64,000 nt of DNA, from contig JACYLQ010000002.1 of assembly GCA_015272395.1 (NCBI GenBank), positions 46,150-110,149 of the forward strand, read 5' to 3'. The translations under genes and the position numbers were made by a program. The stretch's first letter is position 1. Every line of letters begins with the position of its first letter. Of this stretch, positions 45,545 through 53,626 are shown piece after piece. The notes under the pieces are model-generated. The model worked only from the letters and a program-made list of their open reading frames with translations. It made no database searches and had not been told where the DNA came from. The stretch is from Calothrix sp. C42_A2020_038. Its GTDB lineage: Bacteria > Cyanobacteriota > Cyanobacteriia > Cyanobacteriales > Nostocaceae.

Positions 45545-47953
45545 CTACCTTTGCATATGCTGTTCCAGAATTTTTTCGGCTCTGGGTTTGAAGACTAGAT
45601 AGTATAAAGTTTCAAGGTAGCGCGCTCTGGCTTCGCGGTTTTCTGGGGTGACATAATCCCAGAAACGGTATATTTTGGAGATTAGTAGCAATTGTTTGCA
45701 GTGTAAGCTCCAGTTATATTTATTACGTACTCTTTCGATTACGCGCGTAGAAATTTCATGCCAGTATTGAGGATTAGCATCACATTCGTCAAGGAAATGC
45801 AATACTTTTTTCGCGGTTCCTTCGTAATCGGTAGGGTTAAGATGGAACTTGTCTCCATCTTCGATAATTTCGGAGGCGCCGCCAAATTGGGTAGCGAACG
45901 TAGGTAATCCAGAAATCATCGCTTCGAGTAACGTGCGTCCAAAGGCTTCAAATCGAGCAAAGTGAATAAAGATTCCTCGGCAATCTGCAATTGCCCGATA
46001 TGATTCGCCTAATTCCATACTCGACAGGCGAATTCCTAACCAGCGAATATGGCTGTGTAGCTCGTACTGGTTGATAATTTCGTGTAATCGCTCGATTTCG
46101 GCTGCCTCCTCGGGGTGAGTAGCTTGTTCTGGACTAAATTTGCTAGTCAGCAGTATTAAGTTGCAGCGCTCCTGAAGTTCTTTACTTTTACCAAAGCACT
46201 CCGCTAACCCAGTTAGATTTTTTGTTGAGTTAATCGGGGCAACTGCAAAAATTGGAATTTTCTTCGGGTTTTCTAAACGACCTATTATTTGGGGGTCTTC
46301 CCGTAAAAACATCAGTTCATGAATTTTGGCACGCGCTTCCCTGTCGCGATCTTCACTTTGATTATAAGGGAAGAAGATATTTTCGTTCACTCCAGGTGGT
46401 ACCATGTTGAATTTGGGATTGAATAAATCAATTCCATCGATAACATGGTACAATTGTGGCATTGTAAAACATTTGTACGATTCGTACTGTCCCATGCTAT
46501 CGGGAGTACCAACAATTTCCTGGTAAGACGAGCTAATAATGAAGTCTGCCGCGTTCATGCTAATCAAATCAGCAGTAAACTGGGCACTAAAATGGTATCT
46601 ATCTTCTAAATCTTGCCAGTATAAGTTACTAAACAGGTATTTGGGTTTTTCCAAAGAATGGGCTATGTTACAATGCGCTGCTTTTAGGCGCCTGGAGAGC
46701 AGAAAAGCAACTAAATTACCATCGCTATAGTTGCCAATTATTAAATTTGGGTTTCCCCTAAATTCTGCTACCAACTCGCGTTCGGCTTCTAAGGCAAAAG
46801 ATTCAAGGTAAGGCCAAATTTCAAACTTGGAAATCCAGTTTTGTGTAACTTGAGGATTGAAATCGGCAAATGGAACCCTTAATATCCACGCATTTTCTGT
46901 TCCTTGCAGTTTCTCTAACCTCAGATTACAAGCAGTTCCTTCGCAGTTAGGAATTAGCCGAGTTAGAATTATCACTTTCGGTTGGATTCCAAGTACATCA
47001 AGCCCAGCGAGCTTGACATCTTCGCGTAACTTAGCATCAATACTGCGTGCCTGCTCTAAAACGTACATGACTTGACCAGCAGTTTCTGGGCGCCCGACAA
47101 CACCCTCTTGACCAACCCATCCGTGAATTGATACCAAGACTACACGAAATATTGCCGGAACTCGCGTCACAAAAGCTTCTAAAATTGCAGGTTCTGGGTC
47201 ATCAATCAAACGGTTCAATAGTTCAAAGGTTTCTTTGACCCGACCTGCTGTGTTTCCCCAACCTGGCTCAAAACCAAGTGACTGCAAATCAAAGCGAAAC
47301 TTCTCAAATGGTTCTGTTGGAGAAAGTTCATTTAAGAACTGTAGTGCTTTTTTGATTGCCTCGACTAGTTCACTTCCAGAATGGATGCGGTCACTAATCA
47401 TTAGTGGAACTCCACTATGCTGTAACCGATGTAATGCTTTAAACAACTCTTCCAACCAACGTTCGGGATCGTTTTGAAGTTGTTTACTCAAGTAATGATT
47501 TAAAAAAGTTAGCCCCTGACCAATATTGCGAGGGTCATCAATCGTTGGAGAATTTTGGTAAAAAGGTTTAAGGTCTATCTCCAAAATTTGAGGCTGGTAA
47601 CGGTTGACCAAGCGGTCTCCCACATCCAATAAAGCTTTTGGAGTCATTTTTTCAAAGTGCGTCATATCAGCACCCAGGCGCCAAACTTCCTGGTTCGCTA
47701 TCCAAGGACGCAACATAAACCAAGTACTCTCCTCTTCTAAAATCATCTCGTGCGTAAGGTGAATCAAAGTACCTAATGCCGAAGAATGAAAAAAGTAGGC
47801 TGGTTTGTGAGAGCGCTGGCAATAGTCGGCAAACACCTGTAAAATCTCATTTCGCAGTAAGTACTGCTTGCCTGAAGCATTTAGCACCGAAATAAACTGA
47901 CGTAAAGCAGTTTTATCATCGATGTTCAAAACATTTTGAACCAGGTCATGCAT
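45545..47953 (-). CDS. susA: Sucrose synthase
   Basis: Reversibly cleaves sucrose with UDP or ADP to NDP-glucose and fructose; in filamentous cyanobacteria it works mainly in sucrose breakdown, in the cytosol. The protein is 802 residues, the usual size. Residues 1-270 are the SUS-specific domain (HSSALGTLIHLTHEMILEEESTWFMLRPWI). The GT-B core has VSIHGWVGQEGVVGRPETAGQVMYVLEQARS, RVPFADFNPQVTQNWISKF and NLIIGNYSDGNLVAFLLS. The donor site shows FARFEAFGRTLLEAMISGLPTFATQFGGASEII (E-x7-E). Start ATG. Upstream is a 900-bp non-coding region; downstream is the GH65/PGM fusion, consistent with a shared disaccharide role. Confidence 0.96.
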   Translation of the reverse strand: MHDLVQNVLNIDDKTALRQFISVLNASGKQYLLRNEILQVFADYCQRSHKPAYFFHSSALGTLIHLTHEMILEEESTWFMLRPWIANQEVWRLGADMTHFEKMTPKALLDVGDRLVNRYQPQILEIDLKPFYQNSPTIDDPRNIGQGLTFLNHYLSKQLQNDPERWLEELFKALHRLQHSGVPLMISDRIHSGSELVEAIKKALQFLNELSPTEPFEKFRFDLQSLGFEPGWGNTAGRVKETFELLNRLIDDPEPAILEAFVTRVPAIFRVVLVSIHGWVGQEGVVGRPETAGQVMYVLEQARSIDAKLREDVKLAGLDVLGIQPKVIILTRLIPNCEGTACNLRLEKLQGTENAWILRVPFADFNPQVTQNWISKFEIWPYLESFALEAERELVAEFRGNPNLIIGNYSDGNLVAFLLSRRLKAAHCNIAHSLEKPKYLFSNLYWQDLEDRYHFSAQFTADLISMNAADFIISSSYQEIVGTPDSMGQYESYKCFTMPQLYHVIDGIDLFNPKFNMVPPGVNENIFFPYNQSEDRDREARAKIHELMFLREDPQIIGRLENPKKIPIFAVAPINSTKNLTGLAECFGKSKELQERCNLILLTSKFSPEQATHPEEAAEIERLHEIINQYELHSHIRWLGIRLSSMELGESYRAIADCRGIFIHFARFEAFGRTLLEAMISGLPTFATQFGGASEIIEDGDKFHLNPTDYEGTAKKVLHFLDECDANPQYWHEISTRVIERVRNKYNWSLHCKQLLLISKIYRFWDYVTPENREARARYLETLYYLVFKPRAEKILEQHMQR

Positions 47954-48892
47954 AGTAATATCCTGAACTCTAGTTCGACTATCGATAGTACTTCATAGTC
48001 TTTAACATACTATGTTGTAGCCAAAATAGCCGATAAGGTGGAGAATATAGAACAATTGGAGTAAGGACTTACTTTTTATTGGTCATACTCATGAGTCGCA
48101 ACTTGGCGTGTGCAACCTAGCATTGTTAGCTAAAGCCCTACAATCACAATTTTTCTAATATTCATAACATTTACGTTAGCGTAAATTTTGCGGAAGGATT
48201 GATTTTTTACTCAATTTACTGGAGGTTTTTACTCATTAAGTAATACCTACAAATCAGCTATGCACCCGACGGCATCTTGTGACAACTTGATAACTGAAGT
48301 TTACTTCATCTCTACTTGTCTATGAAAATAGCGAGATATTTTATACATCGCTTAATTCAGTAAGCAATGATTACTATAGTGCATCAGCTATAAGCTCAAC
48401 AAGGTGAAGTTTAAAGAAATTTTAAGACTATAAGGTATTTACTTTCTGAAACTTCTGCAATAAACAAAAAACTTATTTAAGCAAAATATACTACTTTTGA
48501 TAGAGGTAGTGGTAATAGATGATGAAAATCTATTACCGATAGGTAACTATAATTTCTTGTGGGTCAGGCATTATTGCCTGACCAATAGAACAGGACTTCT
48601 ATGCCTGTTACACAAACCACCAAAATTAATGACATAGACCACTACTTTTGATAGATGTAGTAGTTGTGAAAATAATCATGGTATGGTACGCACGCTTGGC
48701 TTCAGTGCAAATAAGTTTTGTTAGTACGAAATATTTACTGTATTTCTTCTAAGCTCAATCGAAAAAAAGTTAAAAACTAAATGTAAAGTTTTGTAAAATT
48801 AAGCAACAATATACATAAAAATAAACTCTGTACGTATGAGGAAAAGAAGAGTATCTGTTGCTGCCTTATCCCATAAAATCAGGGTGTTGATT
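47954..48892. other. About 940 bp of non-coding DNA between susA and a small conserved gene
   Basis: No gene-like open frame on either strand, except for the extended upstream part of the 48893 gene in the track. It contains the structured element at 48490-48661. The susA promoter probably lies here, on the reverse strand, but no site can be named. Confidence 0.5.
48490..48661. repeat. 172-bp block of nested hairpins between 21-bp direct repeats
   Basis: ACTACTTTTGATAGAGGTAGT (48490-48510) recurs with one mismatch at 48641-48661; each copy also has ACTAC/GTAGT ends. Between them are three hairpins: GTAATAGAT/ATCTATTAC (48512-48536), GGTCAGGCA/TGCCTGACC (48562-48583) and AACAGG/CCTGTT (48589-48609). 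It may be a structured RNA or a small repeat-bounded element. Confidence 0.6.
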
Positions 48893-49120
48893 ATGGTATT
48901 AATTCGTGATGTAGTTCAACAAGTTCTGAAAACTGGTTATTTGACGCTCGCTGAAGAAAATCAGTTACGTGTACTTTTAAAGACTAAGTACGAGATAGAA
49001 GATTTGAACGCTTTTATGACTTTGCAAGAAGCAGCAATGGATGGTTTGATTAAACAAGAGTCGCGCGAATTGTGTATGGCTAAAGTGGGTAGAGATTGGG
49101 GTGGAATTTGGCGTTGCTGA
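48893..49120 (+). CDS. Small conserved cyanobacterial hypothetical protein
   Basis: Reads MVLIRDVVQQVLKTGYLTLAEENQLRVLLKTKYEIEDLNAFMTLQEAAMDGLIKQESREL, a pattern I associate with short conserved cyanobacterial proteins of unknown function. The track start is 19 codons upstream, where the sequence is basic and unlike the family; ATG 48893 is preferred. The last residues (CMAKVGRDWGGIWRC) may have diverged. No membrane segment. It is isolated and close to the IS insertion. Confidence 0.6.
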   Translation: MVLIRDVVQQVLKTGYLTLAEENQLRVLLKTKYEIEDLNAFMTLQEAAMDGLIKQESRELCMAKVGRDWGGIWRC

Positions 49121-49143
49121 TTGAATGTATAGAAAACGTTTGT

Positions 49144-49168
49144 AGAGACGTAGGGTTGCTACGTCTCT
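49144..49168. repeat. Perfect 10-bp stem of the GTAGAGACGT family
   Basis: AGAGACGTAG and CTACGTCTCT flank a 5-base loop GGTTG. It lies just past the stop of the small gene and just before the end of the broken GST gene. Third copy in the window after 27553 and 42296. Confidence 0.75.
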
Positions 49169-49247
49169 TGGTAGCAAAACCTTAAACTTTGTCGTATGCT
49201 GCTGTCAGCCATTCTTGCATTGCTGGAAGCTGTAAGATGGCATCTGA

Positions 49248-49400
49248 TTGACGCTCCCACCCCTTTAAGGGGTGGGATTCTTGCTTCAACCAGTCAACTT
49301 GTCTAGAGGAGTTTCCCCACCTAGATAGAGGTTGTTCTGTCCACAAGCTTGAGATTCTGTGCGCCCCACAGTACTTTTAAGTCCTTTATTCAAAATACCA
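49248..49400 (-). ncRNA. Predicted omega/re-RNA of TnpB (inferred)
   Basis: TnpB elements produce a guide RNA from the 3' end of tnpB through the right end, with the guide taken from the flanking DNA. By that rule the scaffold should cover the last part of tnpB and the hairpin CCCACCCC/GGGGTGGG at 49255-49274. The guide should begin at 49247 with TCAGATGCCATCTTACA. The upper boundary is a guess. This is inferred from the family, not from a recognised RNA motif. Confidence 0.35.
49255..49274. repeat. Right-end hairpin of the IS element
   Basis: CCCACCCC and GGGGTGGG pair around a 4-base loop, four bases inside the right boundary. It is a typical subterminal structure recognised by TnpA. Confidence 0.75.
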
Positions 49401-50464
49401 ATCGCCGCGTTATGGTCACGGTGCATCACTGTCCCGCAAGAATGACATTTATGAGTACGAGTAGACAACGATTTTTTAACCTGTGTCCCACAAACACAAC
49501 AATCTTGACTGGTGAAATGCGGTGCAACTGCTACTATCCAAGTATCAAAAACCTCGCCGTAGTAGTCCACCCAATCAGTGAACAATGACCATGATGCATC
49601 GCTAATAGATTTAGCTAAATGATGGTTTTTGATCAGATTTCGTATCTTCAAGTCCTCATAGACTACCAAATCGCTAGATTGGACGAGCGCTCTTGCTGTC
49701 TTAACAACAAAATCTTTACGCTGTCTACTTACCTTGAGGTGTTTTTTAGCCAATTTTTTAACCGATTTACGGCGATTAGATGAACCTTTTTTAGCTTTAG
49801 AAACCCTTCTTTGTTTACGCTTTAAAGATTTCTCGGACTTCCGCAAAAATTTAGGATTTTCTATTGTTCTGCCTTCAGAATCAGTATAGAAAAATTCAAG
49901 TCCTACATCAATTCCTATTTGCTTTCCGTTATGTTGATGTTGCTCTTTGCGTTCTGTATCAACACAAAATTGACAATAATAACCATCAGCACGTTTAACC
50001 ACCCTGACTCGTTTAATTTGATTTGTACTGTAAAAGCTTAAATCACGGGTTCCAATCAACTTAAGCTTCCCAATACTAAAACCATCAGTAAAAACAATGT
50101 ACTTTTTATCAGGAGATATTTTCCACCCTGAAGTTTTATATTCTACAGAATGCCCACGTTTTTTAAATCGCGGATAACCTTTTTTGCCTGGCTTCTTAGC
50201 TTTACAGTTGTCGTAAAAACGTTTTATTGCAGACCATGCTCTATCAGCAGATGCTTGACGCGCCATAGAATTGAGCTTATCAGCAAAATCAAATTCTTTG
50301 GCTAAAATAGCGCAAAGTTTTTGAAGGTCATTTTTACCGACATCTTTGTTATCCATCCAATGCCTTAGAGCTTTGTTACGGATAAACAAAGCAGTTCTAA
50401 TAGCTTCATCTATTAAATTGTACTGACTCTGCCTACCTTTTAACTTAGCTTCTAAGACTAACAT
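49286..50464 (-). CDS. tnpB: RNA-guided endonuclease TnpB (IS200/IS605)
   Basis: A 392-residue TnpB, the ancestor-type relative of Cas12. The three RuvC acids are present: GIDVG (Asp186), VVYEDL (Glu270) and HRDHNAA (Asp350). The zinc ribbon has C322-x2-C325 and C340-x2-C343 (CCVCG...CHSCG). The N-terminal basic region (KKPGKKGYPRFKKRGHSVEYKTSGW) and the bridging helix rich in K/R (KSEKSLKRKQRRVSKAKKGSSNRRK) match the family. Uninterrupted, so probably active. Its role is cutting the donor joint after excision so that the element is retained, with a guide taken from the flank at 49247. Confidence 0.95.
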   Translation of the reverse strand: MLVLEAKLKGRQSQYNLIDEAIRTALFIRNKALRHWMDNKDVGKNDLQKLCAILAKEFDFADKLNSMARQASADRAWSAIKRFYDNCKAKKPGKKGYPRFKKRGHSVEYKTSGWKISPDKKYIVFTDGFSIGKLKLIGTRDLSFYSTNQIKRVRVVKRADGYYCQFCVDTERKEQHQHNGKQIGIDVGLEFFYTDSEGRTIENPKFLRKSEKSLKRKQRRVSKAKKGSSNRRKSVKKLAKKHLKVSRQRKDFVVKTARALVQSSDLVVYEDLKIRNLIKNHHLAKSISDASWSLFTDWVDYYGEVFDTWIVAVAPHFTSQDCCVCGTQVKKSLSTRTHKCHSCGTVMHRDHNAAIGILNKGLKSTVGRTESQACGQNNLYLGGETPLDKLTG

Positions 50465-50514
50465 CGCTACGACCTATTGACGACAAATCCAATATAGTAC
50501 AATATGGTTGATAG

Positions 50515-50949
50515 ATGCAAGATATTGACCATATTTTTACAAAAACTTTATATATGCCAGGAAATTACAGACACAAAACATCATCTGTTACCCTAATTAA
50601 TTATCATTTCGTCTGGATACCGAAAAGACGCAAAAAAGTGTTAGTTGGAAATGTTGCTATCAGACTTGAAGAGTTGCTTTATGAAAAAACAAAGGAACTA
50701 GAATGTGAAATTCTAGCTCTTGAAATTATGGAAGACCATGTACATCTTTTTGTTAGCTGTCCTCCTACTTTAGCACCAGACCAAATCATGTTTAGATTAA
50801 AAGGTTATACATCTAGAGTCCTAAGACAGGAATTTCCACATTTACTAAAGCTACCTTCAATGTGGACAAGAAGTTATTTTTGCGGCACTGCTGGAGATGC
50901 ATCAAGTGAGACAATCAAAAAGTATATAGCTAATCAAAAAACTCGTTGA
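50515..50949 (+). CDS. tnpA: IS200/IS605 transposase TnpA (Y1 HUH)
   Basis: A 144-residue single-strand transposase. The HUH histidines lie in MEDHVHLFV (His75, His77) and the nucleophilic tyrosine in IKKYIANQKTR (Tyr137). The typical N-terminal strand SSVTLINYHFVWIPKRRKK is present. It is divergent from tnpB with 50 bp between the starts. ATG 50515 is used; ATG 50554 (MPGNYRHKTSS) is an alternative with the family-like start. No damage seen. Confidence 0.93.
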   Translation: MQDIDHIFTKTLYMPGNYRHKTSSVTLINYHFVWIPKRRKKVLVGNVAIRLEELLYEKTKELECEILALEIMEDHVHLFVSCPPTLAPDQIMFRLKGYTSRVLRQEFPHLLKLPSMWTRSYFCGTAGDASSETIKKYIANQKTR

Positions 50950-51044
50950 AAACAGGACTGCACTATCGCGGTGCTACGCATTCATGAGCGAAAATGCGGT
51001 GTAGCTGTGCTTCCCGCATTATTCGCGTCCCCACCCCTGAAGGA

Positions 51045-51082
51045 TGTAGCAAACTGAAAATTTTTTGGATTTTCAGTTTGTT
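51045..51082. repeat. Left-end hairpin of the IS element
   Basis: CAAACTGAAAA pairs with TTTTCAGTTTG around a short AT loop, about 27 bases inside the left boundary. Confidence 0.7.
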
Positions 51083-51736
51083 ACTGGTGGGCTTTCTGCT
51101 CTAATACTTGTAAGCTTGGCAGATTGAGTCTAACTTTACACCGTAGGTGATAAATCTTAAAACAACTGGTGCGTACATAGCATCGGCAATTGTAAATTTA
51201 CCAAATAACATATTGCCACCTGCACCGAATTGTTCGCGACATTGGCCCAAATATTGACAATACGCTCAATATCTTTTTGCACATCAGGTGTCATACCTCT
51301 GCCGGGAAGAACAGCACGGCAGTTCATTGGCATATTGTGGCGCAAGTTTTGGAACCCAGAATGCATTTCTGCGCTTATTGAACGTGCCACTACGCGCGCT
51401 ATTTTTTCTTCGGGATACAAATTGAGATTGGGAAATATTTCAGCAAGATATTCACAAATCGCTAAGGAATCCCATATTGGTTGTACATCGTCGATTAAAA
51501 CGGGAACTTTGCCAGAAGGAGAGTATTGCCTGAGTTGAGATGGCGTTTCTGGCTGATAAAGTAGTATGCGAATTTTTTGGAATTCTATGCCAAATTGTTT
51601 CATTAGTAACCACGGACGTAGTGACCATGAAGAATAGTTTTTGTTACCTTATTATTAATGTAAAGTGTGACATTATACTTTAGTTGCTCCTAAATCTTCC
51701 TTGTATATTAGAAGAAAAGACTCATTCTTAGAACAT

Positions 51737-52357
51737 ATGACTCAGAGCTTATCCGAACTAAAACTCTATACCTTCGATGAATTTATCGAATGGTATCCTT
51801 CGGACGGGAAACGATACGAATTATATGATGGAGTAATTGTTGAGATGCCCCCACCAACTGGCGACCATGAAGATGTTTTAGGATTTTTAATCGAACAAAT
51901 AGCAAGAGAATTTAAACTATCTAACCTACCCTACCGAATACCAAAAACAGGATTAGTTAAGCCACCATCAGCTAAATCAGCTTTTATACCTGATGTAATG
52001 GTAGTCAACCGCGATAACCTTAAAAATGAACCTTTATGGCAAAAACAATCCACTCTTATTTATCCTGAGTCAGTACCATTAGTTGTTGAGGTTGTTTCAA
52101 CGAATTGGCAAGATGATTATTATAAAAAATTTGCTGACTATGAAAACATGGGCATTTCTGAATACTGGATTACAGATTATAAAGCATTAGGTGGGCGTAA
52201 ATTTATCGGCAATCCTAAAATACCTACAATTTTTGTCTGTGAATTGATAGATGGAGAATACCAAATGACATCCTTTACGGGTAACAACCGCATTATATCT
52301 CCTACTTTGCCGCAATTGAATTTAACCGCTCAACAGGTTTTTGACTCGGTACTTTGA
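51737..52357 (+). CDS. Uma2 family endonuclease (DUF820)
   Basis: A cyanobacterial Uma2 protein with the PD-(D/E)XK-like core: ELYDGVIVEMPPPTGDHEDV, SAFIPDVMVVNRDNL, YPESVPLVVEVVSTNWQDDYYKKFADYENMGISEYWITDY and a short C-terminal sheet. Many copies occur in these genomes; the biochemical role is poorly known. The N-terminus in the track (TTG, MYIRRKDSFLEH) is unlikely; ATG 51737 gives MTQSLSELKLYTFDEFIEW, the standard start. It lies directly upstream of, and in frame with, the phosphatase remnant and next to the broken GST gene. Confidence 0.9.
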   Translation: MTQSLSELKLYTFDEFIEWYPSDGKRYELYDGVIVEMPPPTGDHEDVLGFLIEQIAREFKLSNLPYRIPKTGLVKPPSAKSAFIPDVMVVNRDNLKNEPLWQKQSTLIYPESVPLVVEVVSTNWQDDYYKKFADYENMGISEYWITDYKALGGRKFIGNPKIPTIFVCELIDGEYQMTSFTGNNRIISPTLPQLNLTAQQVFDSVL

Positions 52358-52540
52358 AAAAAAGTATTTGTTCACTGCGCTGCAAATAAGAGAGTATCTG
52401 CTTTTATCTATCTTTACAGACGAATGTGTAATGGCGCCAGTCAAGAGGCTTCTCTTTCAGATTTAAATAAAGTTTGGCAACCAAATGAGATTTGGCAAAA
52501 GCTTATCAATCAGGTTTTGAGTACAAAATTAGACTCCTGA
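52358..52540 (+). pseudogene. C-terminal remnant of a tyrosine-phosphatase-like gene
   Basis: Directly after the Uma2 stop, in the same frame, the sequence encodes KKVFVHCAANKRVSAFIYLYRRMCNGASQEASLSDLNKVWQPNEIWQKLINQVLS up to a stop at 52540. The pattern (V)FVHCxxxxRVSAFxYLYR, with the Cys-x5-Arg phosphate loop, is that of cyanobacterial protein-tyrosine-phosphatase-like (DUF442-type) proteins. The first two thirds of such a gene are absent, and the Uma2 sequence abuts the break. The fragment has no start codon before the signature and is too short for the ORF track. Confidence 0.7.
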
Positions 52541-52683
52541 CTCTTTTAATGTAAAGAAATATGTAATAAGTAAATTGCTCTGAATTGAGAGGCTAAGATT
52601 TTTTCCTGTTGCTTTTAATGTTAAAGATTAGAGTGTCGGCTCAAATCTCTACATAATTACTACATGAAACTATTTTATCAACT

Positions 52684-53601
52684 ATGGCTTCATTAACAAT
52701 TGAAAGTATATACACAGACGGCGCCTGTACAGGTAATCCTGGCCCAGGTGGTTGGGGTGTCGTGGTTTACTTTGATGATGGTTCGGTTCACGAAATGGGA
52801 GATGGTTGTCGTCAAACCACTAATAACAGGATGGAAATGCAAGCCGCCATCGCAGCACTTCAATATCTCGAAGCATCAGGACAAAGCTACCCCGTAACGC
52901 TCTACACCGATAGTGAATACTTAATCAACTGTGTTACCAAATGGGTAAAAAGTTGGAAAAACAAAGGTTGGAAAAAAGCTGACGGCAAACCAGTCCAAAA
53001 CCAAGACTTATTGGAGATTCTTGACGAACTTAACAGTCGTAAAGTTAGATGGGAGCATGTTCGGGGTCATGCTGGTAATATTGGTAACGAAAGGTGCGAC
53101 ACTATCGCGCGAGCTTTTGCGGCTGGGAAAACACCAGTCTTAAAGCATAGCCAAGACACCATAATTACTCCTTTTATGGTAAAAAATCAGTTAAGTGTAG
53201 CAAATGTATCTGAAATAGAGGCAAACTCAACCATAATTAACGAGAAGGCTAATGTCATCGAAATTGTCCCCAATAACACTCCTGAAAACTTTATGGTAGA
53301 AGCTTCTATCGCTGCAAATAACCATAGTAACGAAGATATACCTCGTGAAATGCGAGTTACTCAACTCCGTAACCTTGTTGATACCCTTCGTATTGCTGAT
53401 GAAATTGCTGAGAAAGGTTATTTAATAACCAGTTCTGAACTCGCTGATTTAATGGATGTCCATGCTAGCGCTGTTACAAGTCGTGGAGATCAATGGCGTT
53501 GGCGAAATTGGATTGTCTCGCGCGTTCGCAGAGAAGGTAATCAAATTCTCTGGGAACTCGAACGTGGAGACAAAGTTGAAGAAGAAAGCGTTGACAGTTA
53601 A
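52684..53601 (+). CDS. rnhA: Ribonuclease HI with C-terminal extension
   Basis: Degrades the RNA of RNA-DNA hybrids. The catalytic residues are visible in IYTDGACTGNPGPGGWG (Asp12), NNRMEMQA (Glu51), TLYTDSEYLI (Asp76) and GNERCDTIA (Asp139), with a basic handle KSWKNKGWKKADGKPV. After residue 150 a linker leads to an extra domain (about 220-300) with EMRVTQLRNLVDTLRIADEIAEKGYLITSSELADLMDVHASAVTSRGDQWRWRNWIVSRVRREG, a helix-turn-helix-like segment that could help bind nucleic acid. It may be shared by related cyanobacteria, which I cannot check. Start ATG, normal. Confidence 0.93.
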   Translation: MASLTIESIYTDGACTGNPGPGGWGVVVYFDDGSVHEMGDGCRQTTNNRMEMQAAIAALQYLEASGQSYPVTLYTDSEYLINCVTKWVKSWKNKGWKKADGKPVQNQDLLEILDELNSRKVRWEHVRGHAGNIGNERCDTIARAFAAGKTPVLKHSQDTIITPFMVKNQLSVANVSEIEANSTIINEKANVIEIVPNNTPENFMVEASIAANNHSNEDIPREMRVTQLRNLVDTLRIADEIAEKGYLITSSELADLMDVHASAVTSRGDQWRWRNWIVSRVRREGNQILWELERGDKVEEESVDS

Positions 53602-53626
53602 GAGTTGGAAGGTGAGGAGTTACTCC

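Larger units (their letters stand above)
49248..51109 (-). mobile_element. IS200/IS605-family element, 1862 bp, carrying tnpA and tnpB
   Basis: Both junctions are defined by the interrupted GST reading frame. In the tnpB orientation the left end follows the target TTAC (51113-51110), and the right end finishes with TCAA at 49251-49248 before TCAGATGCC of the host gene. TTAC as target and TCAA as right cleavage site match what is known for IS608. Subterminal hairpins are present: CCCACCCC/GGGGTGGG near the right end, CAAACTGAAAA/TTTTCAGTTTG near the left. tnpA and tnpB are divergent and intact, so the element is probably functional. No GGCGCC site occurs inside, unlike the host DNA. Confidence 0.9.
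49182..51673 (-). pseudogene. Glutathione S-transferase, split by an IS element and frameshifted
   Basis: Reading the reverse strand from ATG 51673 gives MSHFTLII; a one-base shift leads to GNKNYSSWSLRPWLLMKQFGIEFQKIRILLYQPE, the N-terminus of a cyanobacterial glutathione S-transferase. It continues as track ORF 51157-51603. After NIWAN near 51245 a second shift restores CREQFGAGGNMLFGKFTIADAMYAPVVL, up to SICQAY at 51110. There the IS element starts. The missing end, SDAILQLPAMQEWLTAAYDKV, resumes at 49247 and stops at 49182, in the same frame. The gene therefore has two frameshifts and one insertion. The track shows only part of it. Confidence 0.9.
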
